NCBI GenBank assembly: GCA_021820645.1
Contig: JAKADJ010000028.1
Span: 1 to 14,271 of the forward strand
DNA: 14,271 nucleotides
Source: Bacillota bacterium
GTDB taxonomy: Bacteria > Bacillota_E > Sulfobacillia > Sulfobacillales > Sulfobacillaceae
Reading direction: 5' to 3'
Shown here in pieces: positions 1 to 6,894 of this stretch; the stretch's first letter is position 1, and every line of letters starts with the position of its first letter. Made by a program: the position numbers and the translations under genes. The notes beneath the pieces were generated by a model. It saw nothing but the letters and a program-made list of their open reading frames with translations, ran no database searches and was not told the DNA's origin.

Positions 1-2
1 AT

Positions 3-39
3 CATTCATGCCGCCTTCGCCTTGTGATGCCCAACGATA
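3..39 (-). other. Short tail downstream of sucD, possible start of a further gene
   Basis: Reading the minus strand past the sucD stop, the last bases before the window edge contain two AAGGCG copies followed by an ATG at 9-7 and a second, overlapping-frame ATG at 5-3. The AAGG of the upstream copy lies about 10 nt before the ATG at 9-7, so a further operon gene could begin here, but only three codons are visible. No hairpin followed by a T-run is seen, so nothing indicates that the operon ends at sucD. Confidence 0.2.
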
Positions 40-906
40 TCAGACTAACTTCTTTACGGCCTCAGCTACCTGCCACGGCATAGTGACCACCGTGGCACCC
101 GCAGCCGTCAAAGCTTTTTCCTTACTCTCCAACGTTCCACGACCCCGTTCAATGATGGCACCAGCATGACCCATGCGCTTACCGGGAGGTGCTGCCCGTC
201 CCGCTAGATAGGCAACAACTGGCTTGCCTAGACGCTTGATGTGTTCGGCGGCTTCTTCTTCAGCACTCCCACCAATTTCTCCCACCATCACAATGGCCTT
301 GGTCGCAGCGTCGTGTTTAAATTCTTCCAACACGGATACAAAGTTCTGGCCCACAACCGGGTCGCCCCCCATCCCGACAACCGTGGTCTGACCCAATCCA
401 GCGTTGGTCAAACTAAAAGCAATTTCGTAGCTTAGGGTACCGGAACGGGCTACTACACCAATCGGTCCCGATTGATAGATATGATTGGGCATGATTCCCA
501 TCTTGGTCTTTTCACCCGGTGAGATGATTCCAAACGTATTCGGACCAATCACCACCACACCCAAATCTCGGGCCCGGGTTACAATGGCCATGGCATCTTG
601 GACCGGGATATGTTCGGGGATCATGACGAGGAGCTTGATACCATTCTCCATGGCCTCGAAAGCCGCATCCTTGGCAAACGGCGCCGGAACGAATACGATA
701 GAGGCATCGGCACCTGTTGCTTTTACCGCGGCGGATACCGTGTCAAACACGGGAATTCCGTCAATCCGCTGACCACCCTTGCCTGGCGAGGTGCCCCCAA
801 CCACATTGGTGCCATACGCTTGCATTTGCCCCGTATGAAAACGTCCTTGATTCCCGGTCATACCTTGCACGATGACGCGAGACTCCCTAGTCAACAATAT
901 CGCCAT
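40..906 (-). CDS. sucD: Succinyl-CoA synthetase (ADP/GDP-forming) subunit alpha
   Basis: Alpha subunit of succinate-CoA ligase, which interconverts succinyl-CoA and succinate with substrate-level phosphorylation in the TCA cycle, in the cytoplasm. The product is 288 aa, the normal length. An N-terminal CoA-binding Rossmann domain (about 1-125) starts with VIVQGMTGNQG and has the VGGTSPGKGG loop at 36-45. The ligase domain has ARSGTLSYE at 153-161, GEIGGSAEEEAA at 209-220 and RMGHAGAI at 244-251, where His247 is the phosphorylated catalytic histidine. The ATG at 906 was chosen because it begins the family-typical MAILL..SRVIVQG. The longer frame back to 1014 would run deep into sucC. A GGGGAGGG ribosome site ends 8 nt upstream, inside the end of sucC, and only 1 nt separates the sucC stop from this ATG, so the two are translationally coupled. 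Two normally invariant loops differ from E. coli SucD: T97 to P, G99 to H, C124 to T and P125 to F in a gapless alignment recalled from memory. Confidence 0.95.
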   Translation of the reverse strand: MAILLTRESRVIVQGMTGNQGRFHTGQMQAYGTNVVGGTSPGKGGQRIDGIPVFDTVSAAVKATGADASIVFVPAPFAKDAAFEAMENGIKLLVMIPEHIPVQDAMAIVTRARDLGVVVIGPNTFGIISPGEKTKMGIMPNHIYQSGPIGVVARSGTLSYEIAFSLTNAGLGQTTVVGMGGDPVVGQNFVSVLEEFKHDAATKAIVMVGEIGGSAEEEAAEHIKRLGKPVVAYLAGRAAPPGKRMGHAGAIIERGRGTLESKEKALTAAGATVVTMPWQVAEAVKKLV

Positions 907-907
907 G

Positions 908-2020
908 TTAGCGTCCCTCCCCAGCCAATTTAACGGCTTGTTCGGCCGCTTCGGCCATTTCGGAATAGGCGGCGATTCCTCGTTCCGCCAAGAGTCGAAC
1001 TCCCTCGGCCTCATTGGTGCCGACTAGCCGAACCACCAACGGCACGGGGATGCCTACGCCCTCTTTCACTTGCAAGATGGCCCGGGCCACATCATCACAT
1101 CGCGTGATTCCCCCAAAGATATTCACAAAAATCACTTTGGGATCCATCGAAACCAGAACACCGAGTGCTTGGGCAGTCGGTTCGACCGAGGCTCCACCAC
1201 CGGCGTCGAGGAAGTTCGCAGGTCTGCCACCAAAGAACTGGATGGCATCCAATGTGGCCATCGCCATCCCGGCCCCGTTCGCCATTACAGCGATGTCGCC
1301 GTCGAGTTCGACGTAGGCGAGACCAATTTCTTGCACCTTTTTTTCGAGTACTGATCCCTCGTCAACCCGTTGGATCTCGGGGTGCCGATACATCGCACTA
1401 TCATCGATATTTAGCCGCGCATCTGCCGCCACCAAATGGCCCTTAACGACTGCCAAAGGATTAATCTCCACGAGTTCTGCGTCCTTGTCGCGATAAATCC
1501 GGTATAGTTTTACGACCAGATCCGAAAATTCCTTGAATAGGGTTCCCTCGAGACCCAATGCCGCCGCCAATTCACGCCCAAAATAGGGCTCTACGCCGAC
1601 CCGCGGGTCTATATGGCGTCGCACAATCTCACGGTCATCAACCTCTTCAATCTCGACCCCGCCCGCACGTGATGCCATAATCAGCGGGGCTTTGGTGTTT
1701 CCGTCGGTGGTCACCGAGATATAAATTTCTTGCTCGATCTCCAGTTTACCTTCCGCATAGAGACGCTCTACGGTGTACCCCTTCAAATCCATGCCCATCA
1801 TGGCCTTGGTGAGCGTTTTGGCTTCCTCCGCATTTTGAGCAAATCGGATCCCACCCGCTTTCCCCCGGCCTCCCACCAACACTTGAGCCTTAAGAGCCGC
1901 AGGACCAATCTCGCGAACCGCCGCCTCGGCATCTTCCGGGGTATCGACTACCCGACCTGGCGGTATGGGAATCCCGTAGGACGCTAAGATCTGTTTCGCC
2001 AGATATTCATATTGCTTCAC
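908..2020 (-). CDS. sucC: Succinyl-CoA synthetase subunit beta
   Basis: Beta subunit of succinyl-CoA synthetase. It binds the nucleotide through an ATP-grasp fold and, with SucD, forms the cytoplasmic enzyme. The product is 370 aa, slightly shorter than the E. coli protein of about 388. Visible landmarks are the N-terminal ATP-grasp motif GGRGKAGGI (about 49-57), the metal-binding segment ELVEINPLAVV (about 182-192), FLDAGGGAS near 270 and the phosphate loop NIFGGITRCD (about 301-310) in the C-terminal ligase domain. The start is a GTG at 2020-2018, preceded by GGAGGGAG with about 10 nt spacing. No better in-frame ATG precedes it. It is the third gene of the icd-mdh-sucC-sucD unit, 55 nt after mdh. 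ATP versus GTP preference cannot be read with confidence. Confidence 0.95.
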   Translation of the reverse strand: MKQYEYLAKQILASYGIPIPPGRVVDTPEDAEAAVREIGPAALKAQVLVGGRGKAGGIRFAQNAEEAKTLTKAMMGMDLKGYTVERLYAEGKLEIEQEIYISVTTDGNTKAPLIMASRAGGVEIEEVDDREIVRRHIDPRVGVEPYFGRELAAALGLEGTLFKEFSDLVVKLYRIYRDKDAELVEINPLAVVKGHLVAADARLNIDDSAMYRHPEIQRVDEGSVLEKKVQEIGLAYVELDGDIAVMANGAGMAMATLDAIQFFGGRPANFLDAGGGASVEPTAQALGVLVSMDPKVIFVNIFGGITRCDDVARAILQVKEGVGIPVPLVVRLVGTNEAEGVRLLAERGIAAYSEMAEAAEQAVKLAGEGR

Positions 2021-2059
2021 GCAGTATCGTCTCCCTCCAGATTACCCATCATCGTCCTG

Positions 2060-2073
2060 ATTAGGGTGCTAAT
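2060..2073. repeat. Small inverted repeat after mdh
   Basis: Five-base arms ATTAG and CTAAT flank a GGTG loop immediately after the mdh stop codon, in the 55-nt mdh-sucC gap. The hairpin is short and A/T-rich and has no following T-run in the direction of transcription, so it is not a convincing terminator. It might be a minor RNA-processing site or chance. Confidence 0.2.
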
Positions 2074-2075
2074 GC

Positions 2076-3005
2076 TTAGTACTTGAGCATGGACAACGGT
2101 GCTCGCACCGATGCTACCGATTTCTTGAATTCCTCTGCTTCCTCGGGTGTAAATTCGATCTCTAGCACCTTCTCGACGCCCCGTCCCCCCAACACCGCGG
2201 GCACACCGACATAGATATCGCGTTCGCCGTATTCGCCATTAAGATAACTAATGGTAGGCAGCACTCGACGCTCGTCGCGCAGAACCGCCTGGACCATTTC
2301 CGCTAAAGAAGACCCCGGTGCGTAAAAGGCAGAAGTCTTCATCAGTCCCAAAACTTCTCCACCACCCGTGCGGGTCCGTTGAACGATCGCGTCCAAAGTC
2401 GCCTTCGGTAACAATTTCTCAACCGGGATTCCCCCGACATACGAATAACGCACCAAAGGTACCATGTCATCTCCATGGCCCCCCATCACGAACGCCGTAA
2501 TATCCCGTGGAGATACTTGTAGCGCATCCGCTAAGAATGTGCGAAATCGCGCAGAATCGAGAACCCCCGCCTGGCCCATAACCCGCTCTCGGGGGAATCC
2601 GCTCGCTTTCTGAGCCACATAGGCCATGACGTCGGCGGGATTGGTGAGCACCACAATGACCGCGTCCGGCGAAAGCTTTGCAGCTTTTTCGACCACTTGG
2701 TACACAATGTCCGCATTGACTTTTAATAGGTCGTCCCGACTCATGCCGGGTTTACGCGGCATTCCGGCCGTCACCACTAAGACGTCAGAATTCGCCGTCG
2801 GCTCGTAGTCGTTACTACCCGAAACCTTTACCGAGAGCCCTTCCACCGGTCCCGATTCCCACATATCGAGCGCTTTCCCTTGCGGGACGCCTTCTGCCAC
2901 ATCAACCAAGACAATGTCGCCCAACTCCTTAAGCGCTAAGAGATGGGCCGTAGTAGCTCCAGTCGCCCCAGCCCCAATTACCGTAATTTTGTTTCGCTTG
3001 AACAT
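2076..3005 (-). CDS. mdh: Malate dehydrogenase, LDH-like type, NAD-dependent
   Basis: Interconverts malate and oxaloacetate with NAD(H) in the cytoplasm. The 309-aa product has the GAGATG dinucleotide loop at 11-16 and Asp35 at the end of beta-2, which favours NAD. The substrate loop MPRKPGMSR (82-90) carries the two arginines (84 and 90) that mark malate rather than lactate dehydrogenase. TNPAD is at 121-125, GVLDSARFR at 147-155 (Asp150, Arg153), and the catalytic histidine is His177 in GGHGDD. This is the tetrameric Bacillus-type family, not the dimeric E. coli type. The ATG at 3005 was chosen because GGGGAGGGG lies 5 nt upstream and the protein then begins directly at strand beta-1. An upstream ATG at 3053 would overlap the end of icd and add a tail atypical of the family. 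It is second in the operon, 31 nt after icd. Confidence 0.95.
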   Translation of the reverse strand: MFKRNKITVIGAGATGATTAHLLALKELGDIVLVDVAEGVPQGKALDMWESGPVEGLSVKVSGSNDYEPTANSDVLVVTAGMPRKPGMSRDDLLKVNADIVYQVVEKAAKLSPDAVIVVLTNPADVMAYVAQKASGFPRERVMGQAGVLDSARFRTFLADALQVSPRDITAFVMGGHGDDMVPLVRYSYVGGIPVEKLLPKATLDAIVQRTRTGGGEVLGLMKTSAFYAPGSSLAEMVQAVLRDERRVLPTISYLNGEYGERDIYVGVPAVLGGRGVEKVLEIEFTPEEAEEFKKSVASVRAPLSMLKY

Positions 3006-3036
3006 AGTTTCCCCTCCCCAAATGTCTCCATTGGTT

Positions 3037-4263
3037 TCACGCCATCCGTTCAATCATGGCACTAGCAAATTCCGAGGTCTTGACCTCGCGAGCTCCAGCC
3101 CTCAGACGGGCCAAGTCGTACGTCACAACGCCATCGGCAATGGTGCTCTCCAATCCATGGGTCAACAACTTGGCGGCTTCATGCCACTCTAAATGCTCCA
3201 ACATCATAATCGCCGACAAGATGAGCGAGCTCGGATTCACCTTGTCCAGGTTGGCGTATTTAGGGGCAGTTCCGTGAGTCGCTTCGAAGACTGCGATCTC
3301 GTCGGACATGTTGTTGCCCGGTGCCATCCCCACGCCTCCCACTTGTGCCGCTAACGCATCGGACAAGTAGTCCCCGTTCAAATTCGGGGTGGCAATTACG
3401 TCAAACTCGTCGGGACGGAGCAAGACTTGCTGGAATGTAATATCCGCAATGCGGTCCTTCAACACAATCTTCCCCGCAGGAACCTTGCCATCGTATTTCT
3501 TGTAGAGGTCTTCCTCCGTGACAATCACCTCGGAGAATTCTTGCGCGGCCAATTGGTATCCCCAGTCTCGGAACGCACCTTCCGTAAATTTCATTATATT
3601 GCCTTTATGCATCAAGGTAACAGAACGGCGGCCCTGATCGATAGCGTATTGAATGGCCCGACGAATCAACCGTTGACTGCCTGCTTTTGTCATCGGCTTG
3701 ATACCAATTCCGGCACTCGGATCAACATGCTTATTAGTGTTGGCATTAATGAACTCAATAACTTTTCTGGCTTCATCCGTCCCCGAGGCCCACTCAATGC
3801 CAGCATAGACATCTTCGGTATTTTCGCGGAAAATCACCATGTTCACTTTTTCGGGTTCGCGCATCGGCGAGGGCACTCCTGCGATGTATTTCACAGGACG
3901 CACACAGGCGTATAGGTCCAGTTCTTGGCGCAACGTAACATTAAGACTCCGAATACCACCACCGACGGGGGTGGTTAATGGTCCCTTGATGCCCACTTTA
4001 TATTCACGCAAGGCTGCTAGGGTAGCATCGGGCAGCCACTGGCCTGTTTGCGTGTGAGCCTTTTCACCCGCCAACACTTCTTTCCAAGCTATCCCACGAT
4101 GACCTGAATAAGCCTTTTGGACCGCGGCATCCACAACCCTCTCCGTAGCTCGCCAAATATCCGGGCCAATGCCGTCTCCTTCGATATAGGGAATAATGGG
4201 TTGGTCGGGAACCGCTATCTTGCCGTTTTGATATGTAATCGCCTTACCTTCTAAGGAACCCAT
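3037..4263 (-). CDS. icd: Isocitrate dehydrogenase, NADP-dependent
   Basis: Oxidatively decarboxylates isocitrate to 2-oxoglutarate, making NADPH, in the cytoplasm. The product is 408 aa, close to E. coli Icd. Isocitrate-binding residues are visible: Ser106 and Asn108 in GGIRSLNV, Arg112, Arg122, Arg146 in [14 protein letters not shown] with Tyr153, and Lys220 in [13 protein letters not shown]. Metal-binding aspartates 298 and 302 lie in [18 protein letters not shown] preference is indicated by Lys335 and Tyr336 in HGTAPKY and by Tyr382 and Arg386 in TYDLAR, equivalent to E. coli K344, Y345, Y391 and R395. Ser106 matches the serine phosphorylated by AceK in enterobacteria, but no kinase gene is in the window. 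Of two in-frame ATGs (4269 and 4263), the second is preferred because AGGAGG ends 7 nt upstream of it but only 1 nt before the first. It is the first gene of the TCA operon. Confidence 0.96.
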   Translation of the reverse strand: MGSLEGKAITYQNGKIAVPDQPIIPYIEGDGIGPDIWRATERVVDAAVQKAYSGHRGIAWKEVLAGEKAHTQTGQWLPDATLAALREYKVGIKGPLTTPVGGGIRSLNVTLRQELDLYACVRPVKYIAGVPSPMREPEKVNMVIFRENTEDVYAGIEWASGTDEARKVIEFINANTNKHVDPSAGIGIKPMTKAGSQRLIRRAIQYAIDQGRRSVTLMHKGNIMKFTEGAFRDWGYQLAAQEFSEVIVTEEDLYKKYDGKVPAGKIVLKDRIADITFQQVLLRPDEFDVIATPNLNGDYLSDALAAQVGGVGMAPGNNMSDEIAVFEATHGTAPKYANLDKVNPSSLILSAIMMLEHLEWHEAAKLLTHGLESTIADGVVTYDLARLRAGAREVKTSEFASAMIERMA

Positions 4264-4270
4264 CGCCATG

Positions 4271-4276
4271 CCTCCT
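4271..4276 (-). promoter_or_regulatory. Shine-Dalgarno site that decides the icd start
   Basis: AGGAGG on the minus strand lies 7 nt before the ATG at 4263 and only 1 nt before the upstream in-frame ATG at 4269. Only the former spacing is usable. Confidence 0.75.
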
Positions 4277-4352
4277 CATGATTTTCGGTAGTAACCAATC
4301 TTGTCTTTCCCTGCCCGCAACACTCTGATACCGGGCTCTGTACTCATCCCCT

Positions 4353-4381
4353 ATCATGACACAATCCCTTGTCGTTGGTAA
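4353..4381 (-). promoter_or_regulatory. Weak promoter candidate for the TCA operon
   Basis: On the minus strand TTACCA (4381-4376) and CATGAT (4358-4353) are 17 nt apart, each matching 4 of 6 sigma-A consensus bases. An extended -10 TG dinucleotide precedes the -10 box. The leader to the icd ATG would be about 80 nt. The 172-nt gap upstream of icd must hold the operon promoter unless it is read through from the DUF881 gene, but this particular assignment is tentative. Confidence 0.3.
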
Positions 4382-4388
4382 TGTTACC
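4377..4388. repeat. Palindrome overlapping the putative -35 region upstream of icd
   Basis: GGTAA-TG-TTACC is a perfect 5+5 inverted repeat with a 2-nt centre. It overlaps the TTACCA -35 candidate, a position where a repressor could act. Short palindromes also occur by chance, and no second copy of this sequence was seen in the window. Confidence 0.3.
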
Positions 4389-4435
4389 CGGCAAGAACGA
4401 ACACTCGTATTATTCTGAATCCTATGAGGGATCGG

Positions 4436-5107
4436 CTACGGTGTGGTGGGCTTGGTATAGTTAACCAGCAGTGGAGGGGCCGCAGGGATAATCTCGTGAC
4501 CTCGTGTGGCGATCTGCATACTGCGTCCTTCTTGCTGGGATTCATCGTAGAGCCCCCCTGGTAGCGTCAAGGCTTGGCGTAAGGTACCCGGTTTCCCGAT
4601 GGCTTGTACTGTAAATGGTGCAGCTTCTTGGCTCCCATTGATTAAAATGTAATTGGCGGCAGATCGGATTTCACTTTGGGCCGTAATTCGTTGTCCGTTG
4701 ATGGCAATGGCTTGGGCTCCGGCCGCACGCAATTCATTTACCAATAGCAAGAGATCGATATCGGTTAACTGATAAGCGCTCGGGGCCTGTCCGTTGGACC
4801 AGATCACGGTAATGCCCGGCCCCTGGACTGGGATAGTACCTGCCAGCATCTCGGCTTGCACAAGTTGTTGAGAGAGGCGCTGAGCGGCTGCCGCTTGGGT
4901 AAGCTTTTGATTTAAGAGGGCGTTGAGATGCGCCACCTCAGCCGTAAGTTGTGCGCGTTTTTGGTCGGAGGATTTCAGTAGCGCCAAAAGTTGGTCCGTG
5001 GCCGTCGGGGGTGGTACAATCCGTTGCAAGCGAAATTGCATCGCGATCATGACACCGAGCAACAGTGCAGCAAAGCCCACCGCGACGCGACCGGATCGAA
5101 GCTGCAC
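4436..5107 (-). CDS. Membrane-anchored DUF881 (YlxW/YlxX-like) protein
   Basis: A 223-aa protein of the DUF881 family, whose best-known members (YlxW, YlxX) are encoded in Bacillus division/cell-wall clusters. The molecular role of the family is poorly defined. An N-terminal transmembrane helix at about residues 7-25 (VAVGFAALLLGVMIAMQF) is followed by a likely coiled coil at about 38-85. The extracytoplasmic DUF881 domain then shows GPGITVIWS, TDIDLLLLVNELRAAGA, IAINGQRITAQSEIR and a late QAIGKPGTLRQAL segment. The GTG at 5107 is preferred: GAGGTGG ends 6 nt upstream, and a strong promoter lies just before it. The more obvious ATG at 5128 overlaps the -10 box and has no ribosome site at normal spacing, and one at 5152 would fall upstream of transcription start. 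The gene stands alone, divergent from the GNAT gene, with no division genes beside it. Family call is firm; the start is moderately supported. Confidence 0.85.
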   Translation of the reverse strand: MQLRSGRVAVGFAALLLGVMIAMQFRLQRIVPPPTATDQLLALLKSSDQKRAQLTAEVAHLNALLNQKLTQAAAAQRLSQQLVQAEMLAGTIPVQGPGITVIWSNGQAPSAYQLTDIDLLLLVNELRAAGAQAIAINGQRITAQSEIRSAANYILINGSQEAAPFTVQAIGKPGTLRQALTLPGGLYDESQQEGRSMQIATRGHEIIPAAPPLLVNYTKPTTP

Positions 5108-5113
5108 CAAGAA

Positions 5114-5120
5114 CCACCTC
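5114..5120 (-). promoter_or_regulatory. Shine-Dalgarno site for the GTG start of the DUF881 gene
   Basis: GAGGTGG on the minus strand is followed after 6 nt by GTG at 5107. The predicted transcription start falls at or next to it, so the message would have almost no leader upstream of the ribosome site. Confidence 0.5.
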
Positions 5121-5126
5121 GGCGTC

Positions 5127-5155
5127 ATTATAACAGGCGTCCTAATCCGCATCAA
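5127..5155 (-). promoter_or_regulatory. Sigma-A-type promoter of the DUF881 gene
   Basis: On the minus strand TTGATG (5155-5150) and a perfect TATAAT (5132-5127) are separated by exactly 17 nt. Transcription would begin near 5120. This is the best promoter-like sequence noticed in the window. It lies in the gap between the divergent DUF881 and GNAT genes. Confidence 0.6.
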
Positions 5156-5181
5156 TGCAACAAAAGAAGAGAGGCAAAGAG

Positions 5182-5583
5182 ATGGCGATTCGATATGATA
5201 GCGGCTCGGAGATTTCCCTGACCGCAGTAAAGTCGTTGTGGGACAAGATTCCTTGGGCACAAGGACGAGACCTGGATACGGTGGCCGTCGCCCTCCTGAA
5301 TAGCCAGCGAGTGGTCCACGCTTGGGACGGTGATCGGCTTGTAGGCACCGCCCGCATCGTGACCGACGGAGCCTATTATGCCACCCTATGGGATGTTATT
5401 GTGGATCCCAGCTATCAAGAGCAGGGAATTGGCACGAATCTCGTCGACCAAGCCATTAAGCCGTATTTAAATCGGGGGTTTTCGTTCATTGCGTTATTCG
5501 CCGCAGAAGGGAAGGAAGAGTTCTACAAACATCGAGGATTTTCCATACATCCCCGTGGCATGAAAATACACGAGCCCTTATAA
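5182..5583 (+). CDS. GNAT-family N-acetyltransferase
   Basis: A 133-aa single-domain acetyltransferase expected to move an acetyl group from acetyl-CoA to an unknown amine. The acetyl-CoA binding motif A is clear: strand DVIVDPSY at 71-78 followed by QEQGIG at 79-84, matching the Q/R-x-x-G-x-G/A pyrophosphate loop. Motif B is FYKHRGF at 114-120, also typical. The substrate cannot be inferred. The ATG at 5182 is chosen over one at 5155 because GAGAGG lies 7 nt upstream and the protein then starts at the family's first beta strand. It is the first of two co-directional genes, 45 nt ahead of the MFS transporter, and divergent from the DUF881 gene. No clear plus-strand promoter was identified. 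Confidence 0.88.
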   Translation: MAIRYDSGSEISLTAVKSLWDKIPWAQGRDLDTVAVALLNSQRVVHAWDGDRLVGTARIVTDGAYYATLWDVIVDPSYQEQGIGTNLVDQAIKPYLNRGFSFIALFAAEGKEEFYKHRGFSIHPRGMKIHEPL

Positions 5584-5628
5584 TTCAACCGTACGTAGAC
5601 AAACCTCTCGTAGGAAGGCCGGATTCGG

Positions 5629-6894
5629 GTGTCGATCGAGCGCCAAGCACGCAGTAGCGTGCGCCACAACATTCGTGCATCCATTCTCAACGGCGGATTC
5701 ACCATGATTTCGACCGGCATTATCGGAACCTTCGTGCCTTTATACCTGATTGATGCGCTACACGCCTCCAACCAACAAATCGCCCTCTTAAGTTCCTTGC
5801 CCGCCGTTGTCAGTGTGGCGGCCTCAGTGGCGGGGTTGATGATGATTCCCCATCTTCGACGTTATAAGACCTTCACCGTCATCAGTATGGCAGTCACCCG
5901 GTTATCGTATCTACTCTTAGCCCTTATTCCCTGGATCAGTATGGCCTGGTCACCTACATTAACCGTCGACCTCGTGGCATTAGGGAACTTTCCTCAATCG
6001 TTAGGAACTTTGGGTTGGCAAGCACTCATTGCTCAACTCATTCCCGAGCGACTCCGATCCGGATTTTTTAGTCAGCGGAATGTCATCATCACCCTAGTAG
6101 GACTCGTGGCTACCGCCATCACCGGAGGTCTTTTGCAATGGTTTAATCCCCAGTGGCTATGGCCTTACCAAGTGCTCTTCGGGCTGGCGGGAGGATTCGG
6201 CGGTGCCGAAGTCTATTATCTCGCCAAACATCGCGAACCGAGTGTCACTTCTACCGTTCCCCTTAAAGTAACGCCGGTCCATTGGAGAACCTTGCTCCGC
6301 CAAAAAGAATTCGTTCGCTATACACTGGTGTCCGCTTTTTTCAATTTTGGATGGCAACTGTCATGGCCCCTATTCACGATATTCCAGATTCGAGACGCAC
6401 ACGCGACCGGACTTTGGCTCGGATTATTTACTGTGGCCGCCCAGATTGGACAGATCGCCACCTTTAGGTGGTGGGGACGACAATCGACCCGGTCCGGCGG
6501 CTTAAGGACTTTGGCGTTAGCCAGCGCCGGCGTCGCAACCGTGCCGTGGTTGACCGTGCTCAGCACTAACCTCTGGTACCTTGCCGCTATTAACCTCGAA
6601 AGTGGGATCTTCTTAAGCGGCGTAAGTCTCTTGTTGTTTACACAGCTTTTAGCTCAAATCCCCCATCAAGAGCGCTCCCATTATATCGCCGCCTATAACG
6701 TCGTCTTAGGTGTTGTCGCCTTCTTGGCGCCAGAATTTGGGGTATGGTGTCTCTCTTGGCTTAACCTGGGAGGCACGATGGTCCTATCGTCAGTCTGGCG
6801 CTTTGCAGGTGCGGGCCTGTTTCTGGCGATCGCTGCGGGCCCAGGCGCTATCAGGGATGCCCGGGGCCTTTGGGGACGCGTCACCCATCGCTAG
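5629..6894 (+). CDS. Major facilitator superfamily transporter
   Basis: A 421-aa integral membrane protein with about 12 hydrophobic helices in two halves (roughly 20-190 and 228-405), split by a polar central loop at about 190-225. This is the standard MFS layout. The loop after helix 4 carries PERLRSGFFSQRN at 129-141, the charged cytoplasmic segment usual between helices 4 and 5. Substrate is unknown. Drug or metabolite efflux is possible but not shown. The GTG at 5629 is used, with AGGAAGG 10 nt upstream. The next internal ATG, at 5704, would remove part of helix 1. It follows the GNAT gene by 45 nt and probably shares its transcript. Its TAG stop lies within CTAG, which also supplies the TAG stop of the opposing Fe-S gene, so the two coding regions overlap by 4 nt. 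Confidence 0.88.
   Translation: MSIERQARSSVRHNIRASILNGGFTMISTGIIGTFVPLYLIDALHASNQQIALLSSLPAVVSVAASVAGLMMIPHLRRYKTFTVISMAVTRLSYLLLALIPWISMAWSPTLTVDLVALGNFPQSLGTLGWQALIAQLIPERLRSGFFSQRNVIITLVGLVATAITGGLLQWFNPQWLWPYQVLFGLAGGFGGAEVYYLAKHREPSVTSTVPLKVTPVHWRTLLRQKEFVRYTLVSAFFNFGWQLSWPLFTIFQIRDAHATGLWLGLFTVAAQIGQIATFRWWGRQSTRSGGLRTLALASAGVATVPWLTVLSTNLWYLAAINLESGIFLSGVSLLLFTQLLAQIPHQERSHYIAAYNVVLGVVAFLAPEFGVWCLSWLNLGGTMVLSSVWRFAGAGLFLAIAAGPGAIRDARGLWGRVTHR

Noticed and set aside
908..1014. Extension of sucD upstream to an ATG at 1014
   Set aside because: It would overlap sucC by over 100 nt, adds 36 residues unlike any SucD and has a poorer start context than ATG 906.
3006..3053. Extension of mdh upstream to an ATG at 3053
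   Set aside because: The added residues are not family-like and would overlap the icd 3' end. The GGGGAGGGG site is correctly placed only for ATG 3005.
3427..3915. A 162-codon open frame on the plus strand, antisense to icd
   Set aside because: It lies wholly inside the strongly supported icd gene, has no recognisable domain and has amino-acid composition typical of a reverse-frame shadow. No convincing ribosome site was noticed.
4307..4340. Weak stem GCCCG...CGGGC in the icd upstream region as a leader structure or terminator
   Set aside because: Only five pairs with a 14-nt loop and no T-run, and no riboswitch-like conserved elements were recognised.
5523..5771. Minus-strand open frame across the GNAT-MFS junction
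   Set aside because: It covers the end of one real gene and the start of another, and its product has no recognisable features.
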